Positions 49,269 through 58,996 of a stretch of 64,000 bases of DNA are shown in pieces. Under the pieces are notes generated by a model that saw only the letters and a program-made list of their open reading frames with translations, searched no databases and had not been told where the DNA came from. The DNA is from Struthidea cinerea (taxonomy: Eukaryota > Chordata > Aves > Passeriformes > Corcoracidae): contig VZTI01003657.1 of assembly GCA_013397865.1 (NCBI GenBank), positions 387,457 to 451,456 on the forward strand, in the 5' to 3' direction. Within the stretch, counting starts at the first letter, position 1. Each line of letters opens with the position of its first letter. The translations under genes were made by a program, and so were the position numbers.

Positions 49269-49269
49269 N
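49269..49269. other. Ambiguous base, probable collapsed assembly gap
   Basis: The only N in the window. It sits between the core promoter and codon 9 or so of PRDM12. The 5'UTR, start codon and about eight N-terminal codons are absent, so the N probably stands for missing GC-rich sequence and not one base. Confidence 0.75.
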
Positions 49270-49270
49270 C

Positions 49271-49460
49271 GAGGCCCTGGTCCTCAAGCCCGGGCTGAAG
49301 CCGCAGGGGCTCTCGCTGGCCGAGGTGATCACCTCCGACATCCTGCACAGCTTCCTCTACGGCCGCTGGAGAAACGTCCTGGGCGAGCAGCTCTTCGAGG
49401 AGAAGAGCAGCCCCAAGACCGCCTTCACGGCCGAAGTCCTGGCTCAGTCCTTCTCCGGAG
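49271..49460 (+). CDS. PRDM12: PRDM12 exon 1 (5' partial)
   Basis: Begins in-frame at EALVLKPGLKPQG, corresponding to about residue 9 in human. It continues through EVITSDILHSFLYGRWRNV and ends SFSG with one base of a split Glu before GTGAGT. The true ATG is not present; the ATG at 49247 is in frame but upstream of the TATA motif and gives unrelated residues. Confidence 0.93.
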
Positions 49461-52400
49461 GTGAGTGACCCCCCCAAACCCTCCCTGATCCCCCCGGTTT
49501 CCCCCATCGGCCCCGGGCCGGCTCCCGGTGCCCGGCGGCGGGATGCGGTCCCGGCGCCCCGCTCTCCCCAGGCGTGGGACTGGGGAAAAAGGGCTTTAAA
49601 TTCATTTGGTTAACTTGGGCTTGACCTGAGAAAGTTCCCACTTAAACCGCGGGCTGGGGGGGCCGGGGCCGTCCCGCATTCAGCCGCCCGGGACAATATC
49701 TTTTCTCTCGGCCCGGCATCGCCGGGGCGTCCCGGCTCCCTTTTCCCCCTCTCGGATTTCTGTTCCTCTCTTAATTTACCATGAAGGCTAATTCCATTTC
49801 CATTCACGATATGTCAACCATCTCATCTCCCCATTTTGTAAGAGGAATTCCTGGGCCCTTTTAAACAAGCCCTCGCGCCATTCAGGCACAATGTACCGCT
49901 ACAGCATTCCTAAAGGACTAATGAATTTAGAATTAGCAATTTCTTTCTAGTTGAGTTTAATGAATGCAGATCACTTTAACAGCATGACAAATTGCTGGAT
50001 GGGCCGAAATAGACACCATTTAACCTCCTTTCCCAGCCCCGCTCCCTCGCCCAGCCCGGGATGCTTTTCCCAGGTACCTCCTCAATGCCCCGGGGGAACC
50101 TTGTACCTCTTTGTGGGAGCCCGGTTGGGCGTTTAAAAGGCTCAGCCCCGGGGTCTGGGCTGGGGCCGGGGTTGGGAGGGGTCCCCGCCGCCCCTGGTCT
50201 CCCCCTTCTCCCCCACCTCGGTCCCTTTCTGAGCCGTCTCCCCCCTCGCAGAGGTGCAGAAGCTCTCCAGCCTGGTGCTGCCGTCGGAAGTGATAATCGC
50301 CCAGAGCTCCATCCCCGGGGAAGGGCTCGGCATCTTCTCCAAGACCTGGATCAAGGCTGGCACCGAGATGGGACCGTTCACGGGCAGGGTCATCTCCCCC
50401 GAGCATGTGGACCTGTGCAAGAATAACAACCTCATGTGGGAGGTAACGACCCCCCCTGAGCCCTGAGCCCGGAGCGGTTTGGCAAGAAGCAGGGACGGGT
50501 GCTGGGGCTCAGTCCCGTGTTTGTGCACCTTCGGGCACCATCCTTGTGCCTCAGTTTCCCCATTCATGCAAATATCTGGGCAGGTGGGTTTAGGAACCCC
50601 TTGCAGGAGAAGGATGAGGTTTCCTCAGACCTCGGGTGCAGCCAGCCCACAGCGGAGTCCCGAAACGCTGTTGTTCATGTCCCATGCAGCCGGATCACAC
50701 CCTGCCCTGCCCATCCCTGTCCAACTGGTTGCTGCCCACACTGGCCACAGTGGGCAAAACCAGCTCTGCCCTGTCCCCTGCTCCCTGCTTTGCCCCAGCC
50801 CTGGTGAGGTTAACCCCGAACGAAACTGTGGGGTTTGGGGGGATCTGAGATGCCAGGACATTGTGCACAGCCAATTTTTTGTTTCCTATTTTTTCATTTG
50901 TTTGACTCAGACTTGCACATCTTAATTATTTTTAATTACTATTATAATTTTATGCCTAATAGAAACTTGCCTCATCTTTCTTGCCTCCTTGCAAAGCATC
51001 TTTCCAGGCCTGGCAGGCACCTTCCCCCTCCACCCAAGGCATTGTCCCACTTCCAAGGCAGCTGCAGGATGCTGAACAGCCCCTTCCTTTGGGGCTGAGC
51101 TGCTGGTGGGGCTCTGATGAGAAGGGAGATTGAGGAAGGGAGCTGGGTTATCCAGGGAGATAGGGGCTGGCAGGACCAGCCATGCCAGTGAGAGCAGGGC
51201 GCATTTCTCAGCCCCGCTGCAGAATCGCAGTCCAGCACCACAAGCAAGAAGGGTTCAGCATCTCCCGGCTGCTGTCAGGGTCTCAGCCCTGAGGCTGTGT
51301 TGGCTTTGAGCTTGTCCCTGTCCAGAGGATTTATCCCAGAGGCAGGAGGTGGAGGGGCTCAGCCCACAGCGGGCAGCATCACTACCAAGTGCTCCCCCCT
51401 CGCAGGTGTTCAACGAGGACGGCACGGTGCGGTACTTCATCGACGCCAGCCAGGAGGATCACCGCAGCTGGATGACCTACATCAAATGTGCACGGAACGA
51501 GCAGGAGCAGAACCTCGAGGTGGTCCAGATCGGGAACAACATCTTCTACAAGGCCATTGAGGTAAGTGGGGCTGAAGAGCAACTGGGCATCTGCAATAGA
51601 GGAGCAGGGTGGTGGGATCCCCCACCCTACAGACTTTTCCTCCCTTGCTCTTTGGGCTGTTGGTGGTGTGTCTGTGGAAGGACATGGCAGCTTTTCTATC
51701 CTTGGCACTCAGATCCACGAGGACAGGTAGAAACCGCAGGGAAGGGCTATTGCACGGGCTTCAGAGAGTAGTAAAGATCCCTTCTCCTCTCTGTCCCCTT
51801 TCTGTGGGCTCATGGAGTGATGTATGTTGAACAGAGGGAGAATAGATCCTTGTTTGGGGTGTAAAGCATGAAAAGAGCTGCAATTCTGGCCCAGATGGGG
51901 CTTTGGACAAGGACAGGGGTTAGATGCTCTATTGAAAAAGCGGGATCTTGTGCAGAACCTGCTTCTTTATAGCAGGGTAAACTTTGGGGGGTTCTGTGAA
52001 ACCCAGGCGCTGAGCGCAGGCTGAACCTGACTCTGCACTGCTTTGCCTGGGCATCGCACTCCGGCTGTGCAGGGAGCAGGGAGCCATGGAGTGGGCAGCG
52101 AGTGCTGCTGCTGCAGTTGTGCCTTGGGCTTTACACTGTGGGGAAGGGACTCTTCCTGCCCCCCTCATCCATGTGCTCCTGCATGAAGCGCTGGTTGGTG
52201 CTGGCGTGGCACCAGAGCAGGTACAGGGTCCCAGGGATGGCAAGGCTGCCATGCAGTGAGGTGATGGCTGAAGGGCGCTCACAGCTCCCTACAGGAGACT
52301 CTGGGATGGAGGTGGATGTCTGGCTCCCTGGCATTATTGATGACACGTGCATACAAATCACACAGTGCCAGAGCAGGGTGATGGTGGGGGCCAGCCCTGC

Positions 52401-55400
52401 TTGTGTGCAGTGTCCCCATAACCCAGTGCTATCGCAGGTGCAGAAAGGTGGTGGCCTAGGGACATGTCCCTGTGCAGCAGCTTTGGCTTAAAGAGTCACA
52501 ACAGGAGACATGTCCCAGTCCATCCCAGACCAGCACTATGGGATTGTCCCCCTCCAGTACTGGGTTCAGAGACTCACCTGAGGAGCGTTTGCAGCTGGGA
52601 GAGGGTGTCAGCCGGGAACGACCATGAGTGCCCGCTGGTTCTGTGGGCATGGGCAGCTCTCCGGATCTATCCGGGCTCCTGCACTGGCTTACAGAGGAGC
52701 ACAAATGCTCTGTGGCACAGGACCACAGCCCAATCCTGCACTGAGAGAGCAGCAGGGCTGGGTTAGGGATTGCTGCAGTGGGGTGGGAAAGGTGAATGGG
52801 TGGGAAAGGTGAATGGGTGGGTAGGAAGAGGATCAGATATTCCCTCCTGCTGCAGGAGAGTCCCGTGTGGCCCTTGGGCTCTGCCTTTCCCAAGAGCTCC
52901 ACGCACTTCCCTGATGTTTTCATGCGGGACACCCCTCCACAGGCTTCAACTGTTCCCAGTTTTAAGACCTGATATTCCTGGGGGCAGCTGTGCCTGTTGT
53001 GACAGCACCTTAAGTGCTTTTTTGTTACTGTTCTTAAATTATGCAAATAAGTAAAATACTTCCAAGTAGCCGTGGTGTAATTAGGAACACAGCTGTGGAT
53101 TTTACACCTTGTGCAAGCACAGATGAGGGGGTGGTGAGCAAATATTTGGGTATAGCCATGATCCATCTGTGGGCTTGCTCCCGAGGCTGAAGCAGTGAGC
53201 AGCAGAGCAGGATGAGTTTAATTCCCTTGGCACAAGCAGTGAATTTGAGATGCTGAGAGTGCTGAACCCCAAGCGATGTGTGGGAGGAGGTGGGCATGAA
53301 GGGTCTCTGCTGTCACACTGCTCCCCAAGCTCAGCAGGGCAGCATGCACACACCGACCTGAGCTTAGCGCTGCCCTGCTCAGCACCAGCACCACAGGTGT
53401 CTGAGTGCAGCCATTGCCACCCTCCATCCCCTACCAGCCCTGGTGGCTTCCCCACCCCCTGTCCCCCTGTACAGCCTCCTGCCCATGCCCGCCGTGTCCC
53501 GGTCCCAGTGGGCACGGTGAGCTGCCTGCTTCCTATTGCTCTGCACCCACCTCCGCTGCACCAGGGCTCCAGCAAAGCATCTCTTTGGATGCCTTTCTCA
53601 CCTACCTGCCAAAAAATCAGATTTATTTGGTGCTTTTTTTCCCTATTTGCCTTTAATATTTTAATGCGTTTTGCCCATTCCTGCCCTTATTTGCTGATTT
53701 GTTTTTCCCGTCCTGTTTCTCAGGAATACCAAGTTGCTGCTGCTGGAAAATAAACTGAGGGCAGAAAGTTTTGGCCTTTGATCTGAAGGCCACAAGATTT
53801 CTGGGGGGCAGTTTGAATTTGCTTTGGGATGTGTGCACATGGGTGATCACCTGCTGCTGATGTGGCTGCAGCAGCTTCAGCAGAATAAAGCACACACACA
53901 CATGCACCCATGCAGATTGTTTTATCCTTTCAGCAATATTTTATTTGCTTGTATTAAAAATGACTAATTTTCTGCTAAGAGCAAATAATACCAAGAAACA
54001 GCGTCATCAATTCGGGATGCAAAAAGATTTCGGTTTCCTCTGCCTCCCAAATTCCTCCTCTGCAGCCCCAGTGAGGTCTTTATGCAGATGGACAAAGATA
54101 TGAAGACAAATTCCTACTGATTTCAGATGCTTAAAATTCAATATATTTTCAGTGTTGAGGTGATTGAACTTAGGATCTGTGTTTCATGTGGATGTTGTTT
54201 TACTTGGATCTAACATGCTCAGTGTACACAAAACTGTCCTCCAAAATGCAGGACATTCCTATTTCTAAATTAGGTTCTTAACAGCAGGGACTGCTAGGGA
54301 AAATCTGTATTTTTTTATAAAGTGATGTTGTTGTTAGTGTTGTTTGAACTGGTCTGAGAGGATCCATCTTCCCAGCCATGGCTGCTGCACGAGGGGAGCC
54401 TTGAGCGGCGTTTCCTGGCCGCTCGTCCCGGCCATGCGGGAACACGACAGGAACAGCAGGGACAGGAGAAGTGCCATCGTTTCAGGGAAATGGGAGCGTG
54501 GAGGATGCAAAACCCCTGCCCTGGTCCTGTAGCTGTCTTTGGGCTCTCGCAGGCACCGCAGCTCTGGTGTGGGATATAAGCAGCGTTTCAGACCTGAGTC
54601 ATGGTCTCTTACAGCAGCCCCGAGCTCTCCTCTGCTCCGCGGGCTGATGAGCCCTTTGCTGGTGGATCTGCATTTCCATCTTCTAAAATCAGCCCTGGCA
54701 GGGGTGGGTGGGAGATGCTGCCTGTGCCTTGCAGCAGGAGACTGCTGATGGCTTCATCCAAAGACAAAATGCTCTGCTGGAGCCCTGAGCTGGGGCTCCG
54801 TGTCCCAGGTCCCTGCTTTGGCCTCTTGTCACTCGTGCTGGTTGTGGCTCCACAAATGATTTATTTCTCCATGTCTCTGTGTTCTGCCCTGTCCTGGTCT
54901 CCCCGAGCTGCTGGGACCTCCGGGTCCTGCACTCCAGAGACCCCAGATCTGTACCTGTGCTCTGTAGCTGCATATTTGTCCATCACCCTGTTTGTGTCCC
55001 AGCTTGGCGGAGAGCCCGGAGTGGGTTTGTGCTGGTGCTGGGTGGTGCTGTACTGTGCCACCACCTCCAGTGCTGCATCCTGGGCCGTTCTGTGTCTGCC
55101 TGGGGGTGTTGAGGACAGCTGGCAGGTCCCAGATGGCAGCAGGGTCTCACAGAAATGGGGCACAGCCAGGGTAGATCTGAATGGATCAGTGCAGGAATGG
55201 ATGTTCATCACCCCCCCCAACAACCCCATCTTTATCTCTCTTTCTAGATGATTCCTCCAGACCAAGAGCTGCTGGTCTGGTACGGGAACTCCCACAACAC
55301 CTTCCTGGGCATCCCAGGTGTGCCGGGGCTGGAAGAGGAGCAGAAGAAGAACAAACATGGTAGGTAACATCAGAAAGAGCCAAGAGTGCCACATCCCTGC

Positions 55401-56658
55401 CTGTTCACCCTGTGCCCAGCTCGGAGGCCGTAGGGCGGGCACAAGGCAGGGACATCCCAGGGCTACATCAGATATCCCAGTTCCCTGTGGACAAGCACAG
55501 GGACTATGACATGATCCATACAGCTTGAGCGGGCCCTCAGTAATTCAGGGTGATGCCTCCAGGCCAGTTTACCCACGGCTGTTGCTGGTGGGGTGTCTGG
55601 CAGTTGCTGCCTGACCCAGCCAAGCGGGGAGGAGCAGCGCAGGGTGTGAGTGGAAGGCAGCCCCAACACTCTGTGAAACACCAAGTGGATGCAGCGTCTA
55701 CATCCCCACTCTGCATTTAAGGGACCTTAATCAGGAGGCTTTTCTCTCCTTGTGCTTTCGCTCTCCGCTTGTCTCAGTGGCTCCCTGAGGTGCTTCTCGG
55801 TGGCACAGCAGAGCTCAGGCTGTGTTTGGAGCCACTTCTGTGCTCCCTGACCCTACTCCCCACTCTGAGACAGCCATGTCTGAGCCCAGCAGAGTGAGGG
55901 GAGAAGCTGGGACCAGTGCAGGGGCTGGAGAGTGTGGTTGGGAGTTCCTGAGAGTGCCTGCACCCACCCCCTCCAGCTCTGCAGCAGTCCAGGCAGGAGA
56001 AAATTGTTTTTGTGTCCATCTGTAAGGGATTCATTCAGCTCAGCTTGAATGCTCCCCTTACCTAAATCTGGGTGAGCCCATTCCTAGCACTGGCTGCATC
56101 CCAAATCCTAAGAGCCAGCCTGGATGCCAGTCTGCCCAAGACAGGTGACCTCAGCAGGAGGGAGCCAGCAAGAGGGCACTGGGGACTTTCCAGGGCACCC
56201 AGCACCCTAGGGACTTGGGGTGGGGCGAGCTGCTGTGCTGGAGGGCAGCGCCTGAATGTCGCCTGTTGTCCCCAGAGGATTTCCACGCGGTGGAGACGGG
56301 GGCCAGCACGACAGGGCGCATGCGCTGCGTCATCTGCCACCGCGGCTTCAACTCCCGCAGCAACCTGCGCTCCCACATGCGCATCCACACCCTGGACAAG
56401 CCCTTCGTGTGCCGCTTCTGCAACCGCCGCTTCAGCCAGTCCTCCACCCTCCGCAACCACGTCCGCTTGCACACGGGCGAGCGGCCCTACAAGTGCCAGG
56501 TTTGCCAAAGTGCCTATTCCCAGCTCGCAGGGCTGCGGGCACACCAGAAAAGCGCCCGCCACCGGCCCCCCAACGCCTCCCTGCAGGCCCACTCGCCCGC
56601 CCTGCCCGTGCCCCATCCCGCCTCCCTGGCCCATCACATCCCCACCATGGTGCTGTGA
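49271..56658 (+). CDS. PRDM12: PRDM12, PR domain zinc finger protein 12 (5' partial, five exons)
   Basis: Exons 49271-49460, 50252-50442, 51406-51561, 55248-55359 and 56276-56658 join into 343 visible residues plus stop with perfect phase. The N-terminal region is followed by a PR/SET-like domain (about residues 72-200, including GEGLGIFSKTWIKAGTEMGPFTG and ELLVWYGNSHNTF) and three C2H2 fingers (C234/C237/H250/H254, C262/C265/H278/H282, C290/C293/H306/H312). Family knowledge: PRDM12 is a nuclear regulator of nociceptor and spinal V1 interneuron development; it recruits G9a for H3K9 methylation, and human loss-of-function causes congenital insensitivity to pain (HSAN8). The poly-alanine tract near the human C-terminus is absent. 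The first codons are lost behind the N at 49269. Confidence 0.96.
49461..50251 (+). other. PRDM12 intron 1
   Basis: A 791-bp intron with a GTGAGT donor and CCTCGCAG acceptor. An AT-rich block at about 49780-50030 is flanked by GC-rich sequence (listed separately). Confidence 0.6.
49780..50030. promoter_or_regulatory. Candidate intronic enhancer of PRDM12
   Basis: Abrupt AT-rich island with GGCTAATTCCATTTCCATTC, CTAATGAATTTAGAATTAGC and GAGTTTAATGAATGC blocks, that is repeated TAAT/TTAG cores. It resembles a conserved noncoding element; conservation was not tested. Confidence 0.35.
50252..50442 (+). CDS. PRDM12: PRDM12 exon 2, first part of PR domain
   Basis: Encodes EVQKLSSLVLPSEVIIAQSS and the PR-domain core GLGIFSKTWIKAGTEMGPFT, ending NNNLMWE before GTAACG. 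All residues fit the family; the donor is weak at +5 and +6. Confidence 0.96.
50443..51405 (+). other. PRDM12 intron 2
   Basis: A 963-bp intron; nothing recognised apart from a T/A-rich block near 50870-50960. Confidence 0.6.
51406..51561 (+). CDS. PRDM12: PRDM12 exon 3, central PR domain
   Basis: Exactly 52 codons, phase 0, encoding VFNEDGTVRYFIDASQEDHR, SWMTYIKCARNEQEQNLEVV and IFYKAIE, part of the conserved PR/SET fold. Splice sites are CCTCGCAG and GTAAGT. Confidence 0.96.
52781..52821. repeat. 17-bp minisatellite, about 2.4 copies
   Basis: The unit GGGTGGGAAAGGTGAAT occurs at 52781-52797 and 52798-52814, followed by a partial copy to 52821. Confidence 0.9.
53920..54340. promoter_or_regulatory. 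AT-rich block in PRDM12 intron 3, candidate regulatory element
   Basis: Sharp drop in GC. It includes AAAAATGACTAATTTTCTGC and AATTCAATATATTTTCAG segments. The call rests on composition alone, and the confidence is low. Confidence 0.25.
55248..55359 (+). CDS. PRDM12: PRDM12 exon 4, end of PR domain
   Basis: Encodes MIPPDQELLVWYGNSHNTFL then GIPGVPGLEEEQKKNKH, the final PR strand and an acidic/basic linker. It ends in one base of a split Glu codon before GTAGGT. Confidence 0.96.
55360..56275 (+). other. PRDM12 intron 4
   Basis: A 916-bp intron with a GTAGGT donor and GTCCCCAG acceptor. Nothing recognised. Confidence 0.6.
56276..56658 (+). CDS. PRDM12: PRDM12 exon 5, three C2H2 zinc fingers and C-terminus
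   Basis: Encodes three consecutive fingers: CVICHRGFNSRSNLRSHMRI with its closing His, CRFCNRRFSQSSTLRNHVRL with its closing His, and CQVCQSAYSQLAGLRAHQKS followed by ARH. The tail QAHSPALPVPHPASLAHHI ends PTMVL. Where human PRDM12 has a long alanine run, this tail has only isolated Ala residues. Confidence 0.97.
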
Positions 56659-57731
56659 AGCCCCGGTGCGGCAGCAGGATTTGGGACAGCAAAGACTGAT
56701 GCTGAGACATGCAATGAACTGGGGGGGTGGCCTTGGCTGAGCTGGGGGGCAGAGACAGATCTGCTTTGTGTCTCGGAGGGGTGTTGGGCTGGTTTTGGGC
56801 ATCACTGACTGTGCGGGTACGGCAGGAGGGGAACCCCCAGCTCTGCAGCTGAGTCATGCGGGATCATCCCCAGGGAGATGTGGCACAGGGTGTGCTGGTG
56901 GCCCCTGGGGTTGGCAGGGGAGAAGGCATGCAGTGGGACGTCCTGTGTGGGTTTGCCAGTGCACTGGGGAAGGACTGGGGCAGCTGAAAAGCTGGGCCTA
57001 GGTGAGTCGCGCCTGGGTTTTACAGATAAATTGGTGGAAAGAAACATTGCTCTTATCCCTCCTCCTCTGCTCCAGCAGACACAAGCCTCATGGAAGGGCT
57101 GGCACAGCCCTGATGTGGCCACCCCTGTCATTCCTGTTTGCCCCAGGAGTGGCTTTGGCCCCAGTGGCTCCTTTCAAGGGACACCTTTCCCTCCTTGGGA
57201 GCCCCGAGTTAGCGAACGTTCGCATTTTCCCCCACCCGAGCCCCCTCTGCCTGCCCTGCTCCAGCCCAAGCCCTGCACTGGGGTCTGTCACCGCTCCAAG
57301 CGATGCCGTGGGCAGAGGGGACAGGCCACGTGCCACGGGGACACAGTGCCAGCTGGGAATGCCCATCCACAGGCAGGTTTTGCGGGGATCCTGAGCTCTG
57401 CCGGGCTGCGCCTGTTCCAGCCCTGGCAGCACTTCTCCCCATCCCTTTTCCAGCTGTGAAGGAACATTTTGGTTGGAGCTGCTACTGCCCTCTGGGGACA
57501 GAGAAAACCTGTCCCCGGGCCAGCTCTGTCCCCAAGGACAACTCTAGGCGCCCTCTGGAGTCCCCACACTGTGGAGGAGGGCTGTGTATCATAAATCTTA
57601 AAAGAAGGTATTCTAATATTAATTATAAGTCTAAGATGTATAAAGTTCTCACAAACCGTGTTTCACTTCCAGAAGAAAATAAACAAAAACAAAACAAAAG
57701 AAAAAAACCCAAACAACTGTCACTTTAACTT

Positions 57732-57739
57732 TGTAAATA
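57732..57739 (+). promoter_or_regulatory. PRDM12: Pumilio response element, PRDM12 3'UTR
   Basis: TGTAAATA, an exact UGUANAUA match, 1.07 kb after the stop codon. Confidence 0.45.
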
Positions 57740-57802
57740 TTTATGTAAACATTATTTACAAGACTTTGATATTATATATTATTTGATTGTATATGTACAC
57801 AG

Positions 57803-57810
57803 TGTAAATA
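57803..57810 (+). promoter_or_regulatory. PRDM12: Second Pumilio response element, PRDM12 3'UTR
   Basis: Second exact TGTAAATA, 71 bases after the first and 25 bases before the polyadenylation signal. Confidence 0.45.
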
Positions 57811-57834
57811 CATTTGTACCTCTCTTGTATTCTA

Positions 57835-57840
57835 AATAAA
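57835..57840 (+). terminator. PRDM12: PRDM12 polyadenylation signal
   Basis: AATAAA after an AT-rich stretch; cleavage is expected near 57855-57865. Confidence 0.7.
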
Positions 57841-57860
57841 AATTACTTGAAACATTTATC

Positions 57861-58680
57861 ATTTAGAAGAGGGATAGCATGGAGAGCTTTATATTATGTG
57901 CCAGGGGAAGAATGTGGGGATTGGGATGAGTGAAGGTCTTAATTAACACAATAATCTGTGAGTGAGATGTGGTGTCATCTGTTGGACCAAGAAGTGCATC
58001 TGGGAGGGGGAAAACCCCCAGATTTTGGCTAAAGAAGCCCTTTTTCAGGTCTGGAAGCTGGGGTAAGTGCTGGCTCACTCTGCAGCAGGTGGTATCTACT
58101 GATTCCACCCTGCCAGTCCCTATTCTTGTGAACTGATACAGTCCCTCTTTGAAGCCACAGCTATTGATATCCTTTGATACATTCCATGAATTAGTGCCCA
58201 TAGTTTGGTTGTGATGGGATACAGGTGCAAGCCCTGCTGGAAGGAAGCGCCACATTTGCTGACGGTCATCGCTGGCTGCTTTTCCCGTGGTGTTTCCTCC
58301 GCAGCTCTGAGAGCCGAAGCGGTGCCTGAATTAAACGGATAAAACTTTTCCACGAACATATCAGTTCCTGCTGGCACAGCTCCGCCGAGGGGAAGGGGCC
58401 AGTCCCGAGTCCTGCGGGGGTGTTTAAGCCAAGCGTGAGCACCGGCCGGCTGGGGAGGGCATCAGATGATTGCCCTCAGGGGGACACCTTGTGTGAGGGG
58501 CACCCCAAACTGGGGGTGCTGCTCCCCGCCTTGACCCACAGCACCGCAGCCCGGCCCGGGCTGTGGGGCCCGGTGGGCCCCGGGGGAGGCCCGTGGGGTG
58601 CTCCCGCTTTGCCGGGCAGGTTCGGCGGGAGCGGGTCACCGCCGGGGGCTGCCCGAAGAGCGCTGCACCCTGACCATACT
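57861..58680. other. PRDM12-EXOSC2 intergenic region
   Basis: About 0.5 kb of average composition, then the rising edge of a CpG island from about 58380. No gene seen. Confidence 0.55.
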
Positions 58681-58880
58681 AAAGATGGCCGCGGCCCCCC
58701 CTTGGGCCCCAACGGGGTGAAGCCCGCGGGTCCCTCCGCTGCCAGGAACAAACATGGCTGCCCAGTCACCGCCCCCGCTGCCCTCACTCAAGATGGCGGC
58801 GCCCGAGCCCTCAGGCGCGCTCCCGCCAGCAGCCAACATGGCCGGCGGAAGGCGCGTGCGGCGGGGCCAAGATGGCGGCG
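58681..58880 (+). promoter_or_regulatory. EXOSC2: EXOSC2 promoter with five ATGGC (YY1/TISU-type) motifs
   Basis: TATA-less CpG-rich promoter. Motifs: AAGATGGCCGC (58682-58692), AACATGGCTGC (58751-58761), AAGATGGCGGC (58790-58800), AACATGGCCGG (58835-58845) and AAGATGGCGGC (58869-58879). These match the YY1 core, and the third and fifth, with their preceding C, match the TISU consensus exactly. The last overlaps the EXOSC2 start codon, implying a very short 5'UTR. Confidence 0.65.
58868..58879 (+). promoter_or_regulatory. EXOSC2: TISU element at the EXOSC2 start codon
   Basis: CAAGATGGCGGC is a complete match to SAASATGGCGGC. Family knowledge: TISU elements bind YY1 in DNA and direct scanning-free, accurate initiation on mRNAs with 5'UTRs of roughly 5-30 nt. 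Confidence 0.65.
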
Positions 58881-58996
58881 GTCACCATGAGGCTGCCGGC
58901 GGTTCGCGGGCCCCTGGACTCCAGCGCGCCCCGGGGCGGCGAGAAGCACCTGGTGGCACCGGGGGACACGATCACCACGGATACGGGATATATGAG
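58872..58996 (+). CDS. EXOSC2: EXOSC2 exon 1
   Basis: ATG lies in an exact TISU context. It encodes MAAVTMRLP, then a variable GC-rich stretch, then the conserved KHLVAPGDTITTDTGYM, ending in two bases of Arg before GTGCGG, a weak donor. Confidence 0.94.

Larger units (their letters stand above)
51562..55247 (+). other. PRDM12 intron 3
   Basis: A 3.7 kb intron with a GTAAGT donor and TTTCTAG acceptor. It contains a 17-bp minisatellite (52781-52821) and an AT-rich block (53920-54340). No coding content or transposon recognised. Confidence 0.6.
56659..57860 (+). other. PRDM12: PRDM12 3'UTR
   Basis: The first 900 bases are GC-rich. From about 57590 the sequence turns AT-rich, with two Pumilio-type TGTAAATA sites and an AATAAA signal. 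A-rich tract at 57676-57716. The length is inferred from the polyadenylation signal. Confidence 0.7.

Noticed and set aside
48227..49468. 413-codon frame fusing upstream sequence to PRDM12 exon 1
   Set aside because: Passes through the TG microsatellite, the CCAAT/TATA region and the N. Only the part after 49271 matches PRDM12, so the rest is upstream noncoding DNA.
56256..56699. 147-codon alternative frame overlapping the PRDM12 zinc-finger exon
   Set aside because: It is the +2 shadow of a GC-rich coding exon. The frame encoding three canonical C2H2 fingers is clearly the real one.
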